Assembly: GCA_052144935.1 (NCBI GenBank)
Contig: JBKQPR010000167.1
Location: forward strand, 1 to 33,091
Reading direction: 5' to 3'
Source: JOPF133 sp052144935
GTDB taxonomy: Bacteria; Acidobacteriota; Terriglobia; Bryobacterales; Bryobacteraceae
Length of the DNA: 33,091 nucleotides
The notes beneath the pieces are model-generated. The model saw only the letters and a program-made list of their open reading frames with translations. It searched no databases and was not told where the DNA came from. Positions within the stretch are counted from its first letter, which is position 1. Each line of letters starts with the position of its first letter. The translations under genes were made by a program, and so were the position numbers. Positions 9,225 through 17,195 of this stretch are shown one piece after another.

Positions 9225-10376
9225 CTACCCGCAATACTCCACCGCCGCTTCCGCCAAAATCTCCGCCAGTTGAAACACCGATTCCAGCTCTACCCATTCG
9301 CAATCGGAGTGCGCGCCCGCACCGGTTGCGCCGCAGACTACGGTTTCTGCGCCGGCCGCCTGGAGCAGCGCGGCGTCCATCCACGGCGTGTCCCCGATGT
9401 GCTTAGCCGGACCTCCCCGGACCTTCGCTGCCGCGCGATCCACGGCCTGGACGATGGCCGCCGTGGGCGCCGTCTCGAAGGGATCGCGGGCGAAGAAACA
9501 CTTCAAAGTGGCGTGGAAATCGCGGTCGTCGCGCGCAATCCGGTCCACGATCGCCTGGATCTCCGCCACCGCCTGGGCTTCCGTCTCGCCCGGCACGGTG
9601 CGCCGCTCGATCTGCACCATGGACGACGGCGCATACGTGCTGAGGCCGGTCCCGCCGCTGAGCAGGGCCGCGTGCAGCGAAGGCGGCCCCACCAGCGGGT
9701 GCGGCGGACGCGCGCGCAATTCCCGCTCCAGCGCGCTCAACTCCGCAAGGAACCGGCCCATTTTCAAGTTGGCGTCGATGCCCAGTTCGAACTTGCTGCC
9801 GTGCGCCGCGCGTCCCGCCACATCCACCTGGATCCACAGATACCCTTTGTGCGCCAGGCAGACTTCGAGTCCCGTGGGCTCGGTCACGATGGCCCCGTCC
9901 ACCCGCACGCGTTCGATCAGGTCGCGGGTCCCCAGGCTGCCATATTCCTCGTCCGCGACGGCCGCCACCACTACGTCGCCGCGCAGGCGCATGCCGGAGT
10001 CCGCGAGGGCTTTGGCCGCGGTCATGCATGCCGCCACGCTGCCCTTCATGTCGAAGGAGCCGCGGCCGTACACCTTGCCATCGCGGATGTCGCCGGAAAA
10101 CGGTTCGGCCATCCCTGGCGCGTCCACCGTGTCCGAATGCCCGTTGAGCATCAGGCTCCGTCCGCCGCCCGAGCCGGCCAGGCGGCCCAGCACGCTGGTC
10201 CGTCCAGGTTCGGGCTCAAAGATCTCGACCGTCAATCCGGCGCCCCGGAGAGACTCCGCGATGTATGCGGCAATCTCGCGCTCCCCCGGCGCGCCCGGCG
10301 CCAGGGTCGGATTGATGGAATTGATCTGAATCAGGCGGACCAACGATTCCCGCGCGTAGCCGCGATCGATTTTCAT
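9225..10376 (-). CDS. M20 family metallopeptidase (ArgE/DapE-like deacylase)
   Basis: Cytosolic M20 peptidase/deacylase of 383 aa with no signal peptide. The di-zinc site is complete: GHSDTV (His80), GRGSFDMKG (Asp109), the catalytic ADEEYG (Glu143 and Glu144), TEPTG (Glu166) and GAHSDCEWV (His356). A dimerisation lid (about 175-290) contains the usual AAHGS motif. Members hydrolyse the amide bond of N-acyl amino acids or small peptides (ArgE, DapE, carboxypeptidase G2), and the precise substrate cannot be told here. Its ATG overlaps the stop of the PIN-domain gene by four bases (ATGA), so it is probably translated from the same message as the upstream toxin-antitoxin pair. That is an unusual arrangement for a metabolic enzyme. 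No arginine or lysine biosynthesis genes are nearby, which argues for scavenging rather than biosynthesis (inference). Confidence 0.9.
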   Translation of the reverse strand: MKIDRGYARESLVRLIQINSINPTLAPGAPGEREIAAYIAESLRGAGLTVEIFEPEPGRTSVLGRLAGSGGGRSLMLNGHSDTVDAPGMAEPFSGDIRDGKVYGRGSFDMKGSVAACMTAAKALADSGMRLRGDVVVAAVADEEYGSLGTRDLIERVRVDGAIVTEPTGLEVCLAHKGYLWIQVDVAGRAAHGSKFELGIDANLKMGRFLAELSALERELRARPPHPLVGPPSLHAALLSGGTGLSTYAPSSMVQIERRTVPGETEAQAVAEIQAIVDRIARDDRDFHATLKCFFARDPFETAPTAAIVQAVDRAAAKVRGGPAKHIGDTPWMDAALLQAAGAETVVCGATGAGAHSDCEWVELESVFQLAEILAEAAVEYCG

Positions 10377-10792
10377 GCGCCGACCAGCGCCACGCCAGCG
10401 CCCGTGGCGGGGCGGCGGAGGTCGTCATCGAGCGTGGCGAGCGGCAACCCTTCGCGAATTGCCAATTCGAGGTAGGCGGCATCATAGGCGCTAAGGTGGT
10501 ATGTCCTCGCCAACGGAAGAATCCGCTGAGCGAGCCAGGTGGCGGGGCGATGCTCGATGGCGACCGGCAGCAGCCTCAGGCGTTCCAGGAATACGGCCTG
10601 CGCCGCCGCATTCATTCGCCCCCTGCGTTCGGCTGTGCTTAAGGCGCTTGCGACCTCAAAGGCCCAAAGCGCGGGCGCGATAGCGTGAGACGTTTCCAGC
10701 GACTTGAGGACCGCTGCAGTGAACGGCGTGGACTCGCCTTCAAAGGCCCAACTCAGGGTCATCGAGGCGTCGAGGACGAACGGACCGCTCAA
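10373..10792 (-). CDS. vapC: PIN-domain ribonuclease toxin, VapC-like
   Basis: PIN-domain protein of 139 aa, the usual VapC length. The acidic residues expected to bind Mg2+ are visible: Asp8 in FVLDAS, Glu46 in WAFEVASAL, Asp104 in SAYDAAYLELA, and Asp122-124 in TLDDDL. VapC toxins cut tRNA or rRNA and are held inactive by a VapB antitoxin. Its ATG overlaps the antitoxin stop by four bases, and its own stop overlaps the start of the M20 peptidase by four bases. The motif set is complete, so it is probably active. The RNA target cannot be predicted. Confidence 0.88.
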   Translation of the reverse strand: MSGPFVLDASMTLSWAFEGESTPFTAAVLKSLETSHAIAPALWAFEVASALSTAERRGRMNAAAQAVFLERLRLLPVAIEHRPATWLAQRILPLARTYHLSAYDAAYLELAIREGLPLATLDDDLRRPATGAGVALVGA

Positions 10793-11046
10793 TACTTGCG
10801 GCCCTCGTGGATCAGGTCCTGGATGCGCTCGCCCGGACCGAGGGTCAGATGATACTCCTCCCGAAAAGCGACCATGCCGGCAACGGCCTGACGGCGCCGC
10901 GCCAGTTCGTCATCGGAAAGAGTGGCCGCCATACCGTTAGCCGCCTCAAGGGCCCGCTCGACGACTTCCTCAGGCGACCGGCCCACACCGCGGGCCAGTG
11001 CCGTTTCGAGCAGTTCCTGCCCGTGAGGTGAAAGGTGGACCGTCAT
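10789..11046 (-). CDS. vapB: VapB-like antitoxin (probable ribbon-helix-helix)
   Basis: Small protein of 85 aa immediately upstream of the PIN toxin, overlapping it by ATGA. The N-terminus MTVHLSPHGQELLE followed by GRSPEEVVERALEA has the short strand plus two helices expected of a ribbon-helix-helix DNA-binding antitoxin. The C-terminal part (FREEYHLTLGPGERIQDLIHEG) would wrap the toxin. I chose ATG 11046 because the homology-like part starts there; the frame stays open to 11340, but that extension looks non-coding. A TATACT at 11054-11059 ends seven bases before the ATG, which suggests a leaderless message. Antitoxins of this type usually repress their own promoter. Confidence 0.75.
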   Translation of the reverse strand: MTVHLSPHGQELLETALARGVGRSPEEVVERALEAANGMAATLSDDELARRRQAVAGMVAFREEYHLTLGPGERIQDLIHEGRKY

Positions 11047-11053
11047 CGGAACC

Positions 11054-11059
11054 AGTATA
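11054..11059 (-). promoter_or_regulatory. -10 box TATACT of the vapBC-peptidase operon
   Basis: On the minus strand TATACT is followed by seven bases and then the vapB ATG, so transcription would begin at or next to the A of the start codon. No good -35 hexamer and no Shine-Dalgarno are seen. Confidence 0.4.
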
Positions 11060-11166
11060 ACTTGGACGGGCCCCTGTGAGATCGCACTGAGCTGTTGCCG
11101 CCCGTCCTGTCTGCTTGCAGCAATCGGCCAGCGCCCTGCCTGAGCTACCCTCGTTGCTTTTTCGTT

Positions 11167-11172
11167 TAAAAT
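11167..11172 (+). promoter_or_regulatory. possible -10 box TAAAAT before the 11179 start
   Basis: TAAAAT followed by six bases and the GTG start gives leaderless geometry. No Shine-Dalgarno is present in this AT-rich patch. The -35 region is not convincing. Confidence 0.35.
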
Positions 11173-11178
11173 ACAAAA

Positions 11179-12018
11179 GTGAAACATCTCGCGCTGTCCG
11201 CCATCGGTCTTGGGTGTCTTGGAACCGCGGCTTACTCGCAGACCGTTCCGGTTCCCGACGAGGGGCCTGCTGTTTACGTGGTTCGCGTAATCTCGGTGGG
11301 ATCGACTGTACGGGACGCGTTCGTGGCATGCCTCGCGCAAAATGATCTCCCGTTCTGGCGGGAGTTGAAGGGAGCCGGATTGCTCGCACGGGTGAGCGTG
11401 TTTGAGGTTATTTCTGTGGCGAGTTCGGAACCAGGCACACCTGGATGGAACTTCGTCATCTCAAGCCAGCTTGCCGAGGGCGCGAACGCAGACTCGTTTC
11501 TACAGGCTGTTGAGAAGAGAAAAGGCTGCGAGAGTGCCGCCGGAGTCGAAGTTCGGCGAATGGAGACGCTGCGGACCACGCCGAACAGCAACTACGCACG
11601 AACCACCGCGGCGGACGATCTCAAGGCTCGTGAATCCAAGGTCGAATTCAGCATCGAATACATTGCGGTGAAGGCTACGCCCGAAACGCTTGGTCGATAC
11701 AGGGAGACCATGCGCTTGGACCACGGGCCAGCGGCAGGCGTGATGATTCGGGATGGATGGATGTTCAGCGCTGTCGCCTTGGAGAAAGTGAAGGTCAACT
11801 ACAATCAACCCGGCATGCCGAACTGGAACCAGATTCATTTTGTCGGCGTGCTCCCGGGAAAGGACCGCATGGCCGTCAGGGATGCGGCAGATGCAGCACT
11901 TCGCCAAGTGAACCCGGGGAACGGCGGCTATGAGGGCGTTACGGGCTCCGTAGCCAGCATCCGGACCATGCCCAGAGTGGACCTCGCGCGCGAGCTATTT
12001 GAGCTGGCTGTGCGCTGA
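11179..12018 (+). CDS. secreted protein of unknown function
   Basis: Protein of 279 aa with a signal peptide (about 1-20, ending TAAYSQ) starting at GTG 11179. I do not recognise the family. It seems to be built from two similar halves: residues 28-130 and 150-275 each contain a VxVVRV/EYIAVKA-type strand, a helix with a conserved aromatic (NDLPFWRELK versus TMRLDHGPAAGVMIR), then a strand (ARVSVFEVI versus FSAVALEKV) and a PGTPGWNFV / PGMPNWNQI motif. This suggests a tandem alpha+beta (ferredoxin-like or dimeric-barrel) architecture, which is inference from pattern only. TAAAAT at 11167-11172 ends six bases before the GTG, so the message could be leaderless. It lies divergent from vapB and converges with the HExxPGH gene. 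Confidence 0.7.
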   Translation: MKHLALSAIGLGCLGTAAYSQTVPVPDEGPAVYVVRVISVGSTVRDAFVACLAQNDLPFWRELKGAGLLARVSVFEVISVASSEPGTPGWNFVISSQLAEGANADSFLQAVEKRKGCESAAGVEVRRMETLRTTPNSNYARTTAADDLKARESKVEFSIEYIAVKATPETLGRYRETMRLDHGPAAGVMIRDGWMFSAVALEKVKVNYNQPGMPNWNQIHFVGVLPGKDRMAVRDAADAALRQVNPGNGGYEGVTGSVASIRTMPRVDLARELFELAVR

Positions 12019-12054
12019 AAATCACTCCGATCCAGTAAGCGACCCACCCCGCCC

Positions 12055-13371
12055 CTAAATCGCCCTCTCCACCGTCGCCACATCCACCAGCCCGTTAGCC
12101 CCATAAAGCGCCGGCAAAAACTTCTCCGCGGGATACGCCCGCCGCAGCGCCGCCACCTTCCTGGTGCCCGCGCGGTAGGCCGGCAGATACATGCGCCCTA
12201 GCAGCGGATGCCGCCCCCATGCTCCCGAAAGCTTGTCGGCACGCTCCAACGTGACCAGGAAATCGCGGCGCAGCGTCTTGGCCACCTCCGCCTGCGCCGC
12301 GCCTTCGCCCCAAGTCAGAAACGACGACTGGTTCTTGGCATCGTCCTGCAACAATGCCAGCAGCACGCCGATCTGCAGGTCGGGATCGGGCAACTGGTCC
12401 ACCTCCGTCACGCCATAAGCCATCAGAATCGCGTTGTTGGCGATGCCTTCGAACAGCGTCGCCGCGCGCGTGTTCATGGTCAGCACGGATGCTTCGAACC
12501 CCACCGCGCGGCGCCAGTAGAGATCCTGCAGATAGGCAAACGTGGTCACGTGCCCCGGTACTACTTCGTGACTTACAAGCTGCAGGAACTCCGGCAGCGA
12601 AATATCGAGCGATGCGTTGATCTCATAGGTGGCTTCATACTCAGGGCTGCCATCGGCGCGCCGCTTGCGTCCCAGATAGTTCATGGACCCCGAGAACCAC
12701 GCTTCTCGGATCGGTAGGAACTCGATGTTCGCCCGCGGTACATCCTGCCATTCGGCTGGCAGAAGGGGCACCACGTTGGCGGCCGTCAATCGATCGAAGT
12801 GCCCGATCACGGCCGCGCCCAAGAGGCGAATCGACGCCATCGGCACGCGGTGGCTGGCGCGCCACGCATCCACGGCCGCCAGCAAATCGGACGGCCCGCC
12901 GAGCAACTCCGCCACACGCTCGCGCTTGGCCCGTGGATCGGAAGCCTCGGGCGCCTGGGCGCAGGACGCGTGCACCGAGCGCTCATACGGAACTTTCGCG
13001 CCGCGGCCCAGAATCTCCATGGCCAGGTCCCACATGGTCTGAAAGCACAGCGCCAGGCCCGCCAGGTACTCGCCGCGCAAGCCGCCCACCTCCCCGGCTA
13101 CGCGCTCCAGACCCTCGATAGCGCCGGGAATATCCACCTTCGTTAGGTAGGCATCAATCGCCGCCACGTAGGGGGCTTTCGCCGAAACGCCGCCCGATTG
13201 CCGCACCGCGCCGGCCTCCAGCGCAGTGTAAGCCTCGGGCAAAGGCTCGTCGCTGAACCAGGAATCGGCGATGAAGCGCCCCGTCCCCGAGGCGCACATC
13301 ACGTCGCCGCCCCACAGCGTGTCGATGCCCAGAATGGCGTTGCCAACCAGTTCTTCCAATCGTGCGCTCAT
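12055..13371 (-). CDS. DUF885-like putative zinc metallohydrolase
   Basis: Protein of 438 aa, apparently cytosolic. The motif SHEVVPGHVTTF (about residue 277) matches the HExxPGH zinc-site signature of DUF885-type proteins, and LFEGIANNA about 40 residues later can supply the third ligand Glu. The rest is mostly helical, as in M32/M3-like peptidases. DUF885 members are usually longer (about 550-600 aa), so this is a short relative. I chose ATG 13371 because it overlaps the OPT transporter stop by ATGA; an in-frame ATG at 13428 would lie deep inside the transporter gene. Coupling to an oligopeptide transporter suggests that it cleaves imported peptides (inference). Confidence 0.72.
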   Translation of the reverse strand: MSARLEELVGNAILGIDTLWGGDVMCASGTGRFIADSWFSDEPLPEAYTALEAGAVRQSGGVSAKAPYVAAIDAYLTKVDIPGAIEGLERVAGEVGGLRGEYLAGLALCFQTMWDLAMEILGRGAKVPYERSVHASCAQAPEASDPRAKRERVAELLGGPSDLLAAVDAWRASHRVPMASIRLLGAAVIGHFDRLTAANVVPLLPAEWQDVPRANIEFLPIREAWFSGSMNYLGRKRRADGSPEYEATYEINASLDISLPEFLQLVSHEVVPGHVTTFAYLQDLYWRRAVGFEASVLTMNTRAATLFEGIANNAILMAYGVTEVDQLPDPDLQIGVLLALLQDDAKNQSSFLTWGEGAAQAEVAKTLRRDFLVTLERADKLSGAWGRHPLLGRMYLPAYRAGTRKVAALRRAYPAEKFLPALYGANGLVDVATVERAI

Positions 13372-15374
13372 GCCGCGCTCTCCTTTTTGTGGCGGACCGA
13401 ACCGAACCAGAGGTACCCGCACAGACACACGAACATCAGCGCCGATACCAATTGCGAAACCAGCTCATTACCGTAAAACGGCGTGCGGACCCACTCTTCT
13501 TTATAGCCCGGTATGAGGCGGCAAGCGGCCCCCAACACGCCGCCCAGCGCGCCGCCGGCCATCAACCCGCTGGCGATGATCACACCGCGCTCGCGAACCG
13601 CGGCGCCCCGCTCTCCGCCCAGTTTCTCGCTGCGTTGGCCCACATAGTGCGCCAGAAACCCGCCCACCAGCGCCGGAGTATTCAGCTCCAGCGGCAGATA
13701 CATTCCCAGCGCGAAGGTCAAGGCCGGCACCCCGAGCATCTCCATCGCCACCGCGATTGCGGCCCCCGCGCCGAACAGAATATAGGCCACCGGTTGCCGG
13801 CTCATGAACCCTTCCACCAGCGCCTTCATGATGGACGCCTGCGGTGAGGGCAGCACCACGCGCAGGTCGCCCGGCGCCGATTCCCCGAACTGGAAGGCGC
13901 GCGCCAGCATCACGATGGTCAGCCCCACCACCACCGACGCCGCGATCACGCCCAGGAACTTCACCTTCTCCTGCGCGGCCGGCGTGGATCCCAGCCAATA
14001 GCCCGTCTTGAGGTCGGTCACCGTCTGCCCGGATATCGATAGCGCCGTGCACACCATGCCCGCCAGCGCCATCACGAAGAACATCCCGGTGGTGCCCGAG
14101 AGGCCGAAGCGCAGCAGCACAATCGAGGAAATGATGATCGTCAGCATGGTCATCCCCGATACCGGATTGCGCGCCGTGGTGGCAATCGCATTGGCCGCCA
14201 CGCTGGTGAAGAAGAACGAGAACACCAGGGCCAGCACCACGCCCATCAGGACGATCATGGGGTCGCGCGACAGGCTGCCGAACATCACCCCCACCGCCAG
14301 CGCGCTCAGCGCCACGCCGATCAGGATGGTGACCACCGGCAGATCGCGGTCCGTGCGCTCGCCGGTCGATTTCTCGCCCACGCGAAACGCCCGCAGCGCC
14401 ACGCCGAATGACGACGCCACAATGCGAATCGATTTGACGATTCCGAAAATGCCCGCCGTGGCGATGGCGCCCACGCCCACGAACCGCACGTAGCCGCGGA
14501 AAATCTCGGTCGCCGTCATCTTGGCGATGGGAACGGCCGCCGGGTATACCGCAGCCGTGTGCTCTCTGCCGATCATCCACACCAGCGGCACCAGCACGAG
14601 GTTGGAAAGCACGCCGCCCGCGCACAGGATCAGCGAGCTGCGCAGCCCCATCACGTATCCCAGCCCCAGGATGAAACCGATGGCATCGAAGCTCACCACC
14701 ACCTTGGCGCGCTCGCCGAGCACGTGTAGCGCGGGCACGAACTGAAAATCGACGTATTCCTTCCACACCTGGAAGGTGGTGACCAGGAAATCGTAGATCC
14801 CCGCGATGAAGGTCGCCTGCAGCAGTAATTTCGCCTGTGAGCCGCCCTTCTCGCCGGTCACCAGGACTTCGGTAATCGCGGTCGCCTCGGGGTACGGCAA
14901 CTTGCCGTGCATCTCGGCCACGAAGTAGCGCCGCAGCGGAATCAGGAACAGCACTCCCAGGCAACCGCCCGTCATGCAAATGAGGATGGTCTGTACCGGG
15001 TGCGGATCCAGCTTCAGAATGTAGAGGGCGGGCAGGGTGAAAATGGCTCCCGCCACGACTCCTCCCGACACGCCGCCGATGCCCGTGATGATGACGTTTT
15101 CGAGCAGCGTGGACCGCCGCGGGTAGAGGCGCGCCAGGCCGATCGCCAGGATGGAAATGGGGATGGCCGCCTCCATCACTTGTCCCACCTTCAGACCCGA
15201 GTACGCCGAGGCGATGGTGAACACCACGCACAGGAAAATGCCCCACCCGATGGAGCGTGGGGTGAGTTCCGCGAGCTTCTCCGGCGCCGGTACCGGCGGC
15301 TGGTACGTCTCTCCCGGAGCGAGAGGCGTGTACGCGTTGCTGGGCAGTCGTTTGGCTGGGGCGGCGGTGGCCAT
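13368..15374 (-). CDS. OPT family oligopeptide transporter
   Basis: Integral membrane transporter of 668 aa with many hydrophobic helices (about 14-16). The N-terminal PRSIGWGIFLCVVFTIASAY segment and GLKVGQVMEAAIPISILAIG are typical of the OPT family (PF03169, bacterial OPT/YSL-like subgroup). The C-terminal half contains VAYILFGAGAAIAVAMEM and FALGMYLPLELNTPALVGG, also characteristic. Members import small peptides or metal-chelate complexes by proton symport. Start ATG 15374 follows AGGAGG at a good distance. The downstream peptidase-like gene overlaps it by four bases and should be made from the same mRNA. A repeat copy and the IS remnant lie just upstream. Confidence 0.9.
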   Translation of the reverse strand: MATAAPAKRLPSNAYTPLAPGETYQPPVPAPEKLAELTPRSIGWGIFLCVVFTIASAYSGLKVGQVMEAAIPISILAIGLARLYPRRSTLLENVIITGIGGVSGGVVAGAIFTLPALYILKLDPHPVQTILICMTGGCLGVLFLIPLRRYFVAEMHGKLPYPEATAITEVLVTGEKGGSQAKLLLQATFIAGIYDFLVTTFQVWKEYVDFQFVPALHVLGERAKVVVSFDAIGFILGLGYVMGLRSSLILCAGGVLSNLVLVPLVWMIGREHTAAVYPAAVPIAKMTATEIFRGYVRFVGVGAIATAGIFGIVKSIRIVASSFGVALRAFRVGEKSTGERTDRDLPVVTILIGVALSALAVGVMFGSLSRDPMIVLMGVVLALVFSFFFTSVAANAIATTARNPVSGMTMLTIIISSIVLLRFGLSGTTGMFFVMALAGMVCTALSISGQTVTDLKTGYWLGSTPAAQEKVKFLGVIAASVVVGLTIVMLARAFQFGESAPGDLRVVLPSPQASIMKALVEGFMSRQPVAYILFGAGAAIAVAMEMLGVPALTFALGMYLPLELNTPALVGGFLAHYVGQRSEKLGGERGAAVRERGVIIASGLMAGGALGGVLGAACRLIPGYKEEWVRTPFYGNELVSQLVSALMFVCLCGYLWFGSVRHKKESAA

Positions 15375-15456
15375 TTGTCAGCCTCCTGGTCGGTTGCGAA
15401 TCCGATATGCTAACACCCTGCCCCGCCGGTTAAGAATCCGTTCTGTGGTATCGCCA

Positions 15457-15560
15457 GAGCGGTTACGACCTCTCCCATTCCTCACACAACCGAGAATACT
15501 TCTTCTCGCGCCCATTTTCATCACATTCGGTGGGCCGCAGGCCCATGGGCACTCCTTTGA
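15457..15560. repeat. IS-flanking repeat, left copy
   Basis: About 105 bases that align with 17015-17129 in the same orientation. Shared blocks include CCAGAGCGG, AACCG, CCATTTTCAT, GGGCCGC and GGCACTCC. By eye, identity is roughly 70% with small gaps. It lies between the OPT gene start and the transposase remnant and is followed by a run of ten C at 15567-15576. Confidence 0.6.
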
Positions 15561-17014
15561 AAATCACCCCCCCCCCGATACAGGTCGGCGTTTGATCTCG
15601 TTGGGAATCAAGCGCTGGCCTCCTGCAGGGGTCCGGCGTTGATTTCGGCGAGCGTGACGGTATAGCCCAGTTTCCGCAGGGCTCTTCGCCAACTTTTGAG
15701 CCCGACGTTGCCTGGCGCGAGGATTGGTCTCCTGCCCCTGCTCGCTATAGCTGACCCCCTGGTGAAGAATCTTCCAAACGAGCTCGGCAAGGCGGTGGCG
15801 GACAACGCCAATGGCCCCGTTGTATTTCAGTTTCGGCAGGAAGCGGCGGAATAGGTTTTGAAAATGGCTGCCCTTCTTCTTCACGGCGGCGTGCGCCGCC
15901 TCCGTCAGGATCCGCCGAACGTACGGTTTCCCTTGGGGCAGCGCGAGCTTTGGTTCTCCTCGGCGCTGATATTGCTTCCCGGACATACCCCAGCCCAGGA
16001 GGCGAACGCATCCGCCGAATCGAATGCCTCCATGTCGAACCCCACTTCGGCGACCATCTGCTGCGACGATTCTGGTCCAAAACCCGGCACTTTGGCCAGC
16101 CGCACCACCGCCTCCTGATGCTGCTTCAACGCCGCGGCGGCCATCTCGCTCAGCGTGCGGATCTGCTTGTCCAGCAAATTCACACGTTCCAGGTGTAGCT
16201 TGAGGAGTGCCAAATGGGTTGGCTCCGGCGACCCGTTCAGAGCGTCGATCAATTCCTCTTTCGTGCACTTCAACCGCTCGTGGCCGAGTTCGGCCAGTTT
16301 CACCGGATCGGTCTGGCCTTCGGAGAGAGCCTCCAGGATCCGCCACCCACTGACGCCCAGCAGGTCGCTGATCACGCTGGACAGCTTAATGCGCGCTTCC
16401 TCCAGCAGCGCCTCCACCTTGCTTTGCACTCCCACCCGCTCCCGCACCAGTTGCAACCGCCCGCGCGCCATCATCCGCCACGTGCGCTGTTCCGGCTCAG
16501 GCACATAACTCAGCATCAGTTCCCCGGCCAGCAGGCGCCGCGCCAGATTGGCGTCCTTGAAATCGTTCTTGCGTCCTTTGGGCGCGCGGTTGGATTGCGC
16601 CTGCGCCAGATGCAGCTTTGGAAAATGCGGCTCCAAATCCAGCCACACCGGTTTCCAGTACTGCGCCGTCGATTCCATGACCACTTCCTGGACCTGCTGA
16701 CTCTGCAGCCAACTCACCACGTGATTCCGCTCGCTGGTCACCGTTCCGAACTTCCGGCACTCGAACGTCACGGCGGCCCCCATGGGATCCTCCACCTCAC
16801 TGGGGGTGGTGGCGACTACCACCATCAGCACCTTCTTGTGAATGTCGATTGATGCTACCTTGTAAGGTACACGTGTCTCCTTTCTGGCGAGGAAGTGGAG
16901 AACGCGCGGCAAGGTTGGATACGCACCTTTACGAGCTATCGCCTCTTCCTCGCGGAAGGGCAACTCTCACTGATTGGTTCAAGACGCGTCCCGGATCAGA
17001 CTCCCTGGCGGTTT
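15561..17014 (-). mobile_element. decayed IS110-family insertion sequence (ends uncertain)
   Basis: Defined by the broken IS110-type transposase and bounded here by the two flanking repeat copies. IS110 elements usually lack terminal inverted repeats, and I could not find true ends. Non-coding stretches lie on both sides of the transposase (about 15561-15607 and 16871-17014). In this family one non-coding end encodes the bridge RNA that selects donor and target DNA. The true ends may lie inside the flanking repeats. Confidence 0.65.
15608..16870 (-). pseudogene. IS110-family transposase with two compensating frameshifts
   Basis: DEDD-type transposase/recombinase. The N-terminal RuvC-like domain shows ASIDIHKK (Asp), VMESTAQYW (Glu) and KNDFKDANLARR (Asp, Asp). 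The C-terminal Transposase_20 domain shows VPGFGPESSQQMVAEVG and WAGVCPGSNISAEEN with the expected catalytic Ser. At 15926-15932 the frame shifts so that KGN is followed by PYVRRILTEAA in another frame, consistent with loss of one C. That frame gives RHRLAELVWKILHQGVSY, the typical tail. A second shift near 15680-15705 returns to the original frame and the natural end RKLGYTVTLAEINAG. AAGGAG (16877-16882) is placed six bases before GTA at 16868-16870, where homologues would start, so the start codon may also be lost. I read this as a dead transposase; an upstream in-frame ATG exists at 16963. Confidence 0.8.
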
Positions 17015-17129
17015 CGACTTCTCCAGAGCGGAAACGATCTCGGCCACTTCCCCAACCGGATACAGGTTATCGCACACCGCGTCCATTTTCATTCTCTTTG
17101 GAGGGCCGCCCCGGCCCATAAGGCACTCC
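17015..17129. repeat. IS-flanking repeat, right copy
   Basis: Direct-orientation partner of 15457-15560. It lies between the transposase 5' side and the BlaR1 gene and runs into a GC-rich palindrome at 17126-17178. Confidence 0.6.
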
Positions 17130-17178
17130 CTACGGGTCGCGGCTCTGAAAGCGCGTCGGAGCCGCGACCGTCAGGGAG
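17126..17178. repeat. REP-like palindrome
   Basis: Arms CTCCCTACGGGTCGCGGCTC (17126-17145) and GAGCCGCGACCGTCAGGGAG (17159-17178) pair except for three central positions. It lies just downstream of the BlaR1 stop (17196), where it could serve as a terminator or RNA 3' stabiliser. It belongs to the same family as 19193-19251 and 20153-20218. Confidence 0.7.
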
Positions 17179-17195
17179 CGGTCGCTGCCCCGGGG

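Noticed and set aside
8967..10475. Open frame of about 500 codons on the plus strand, opposite the BNR-repeat start and the M20 peptidase
   Set aside because: It is antisense to two well-supported genes with complete motifs, crosses their boundary, and its product is Arg/His-rich without any domain. High GC3 DNA produces such shadows.
15926..15932. Programmed -1 frameshifting in the IS110 transposase
   Set aside because: The heptamer fits, but a second frameshift and a probable lost start codon make simple decay more likely, and the hairpin is further downstream than usual. Kept only as a finding to check.
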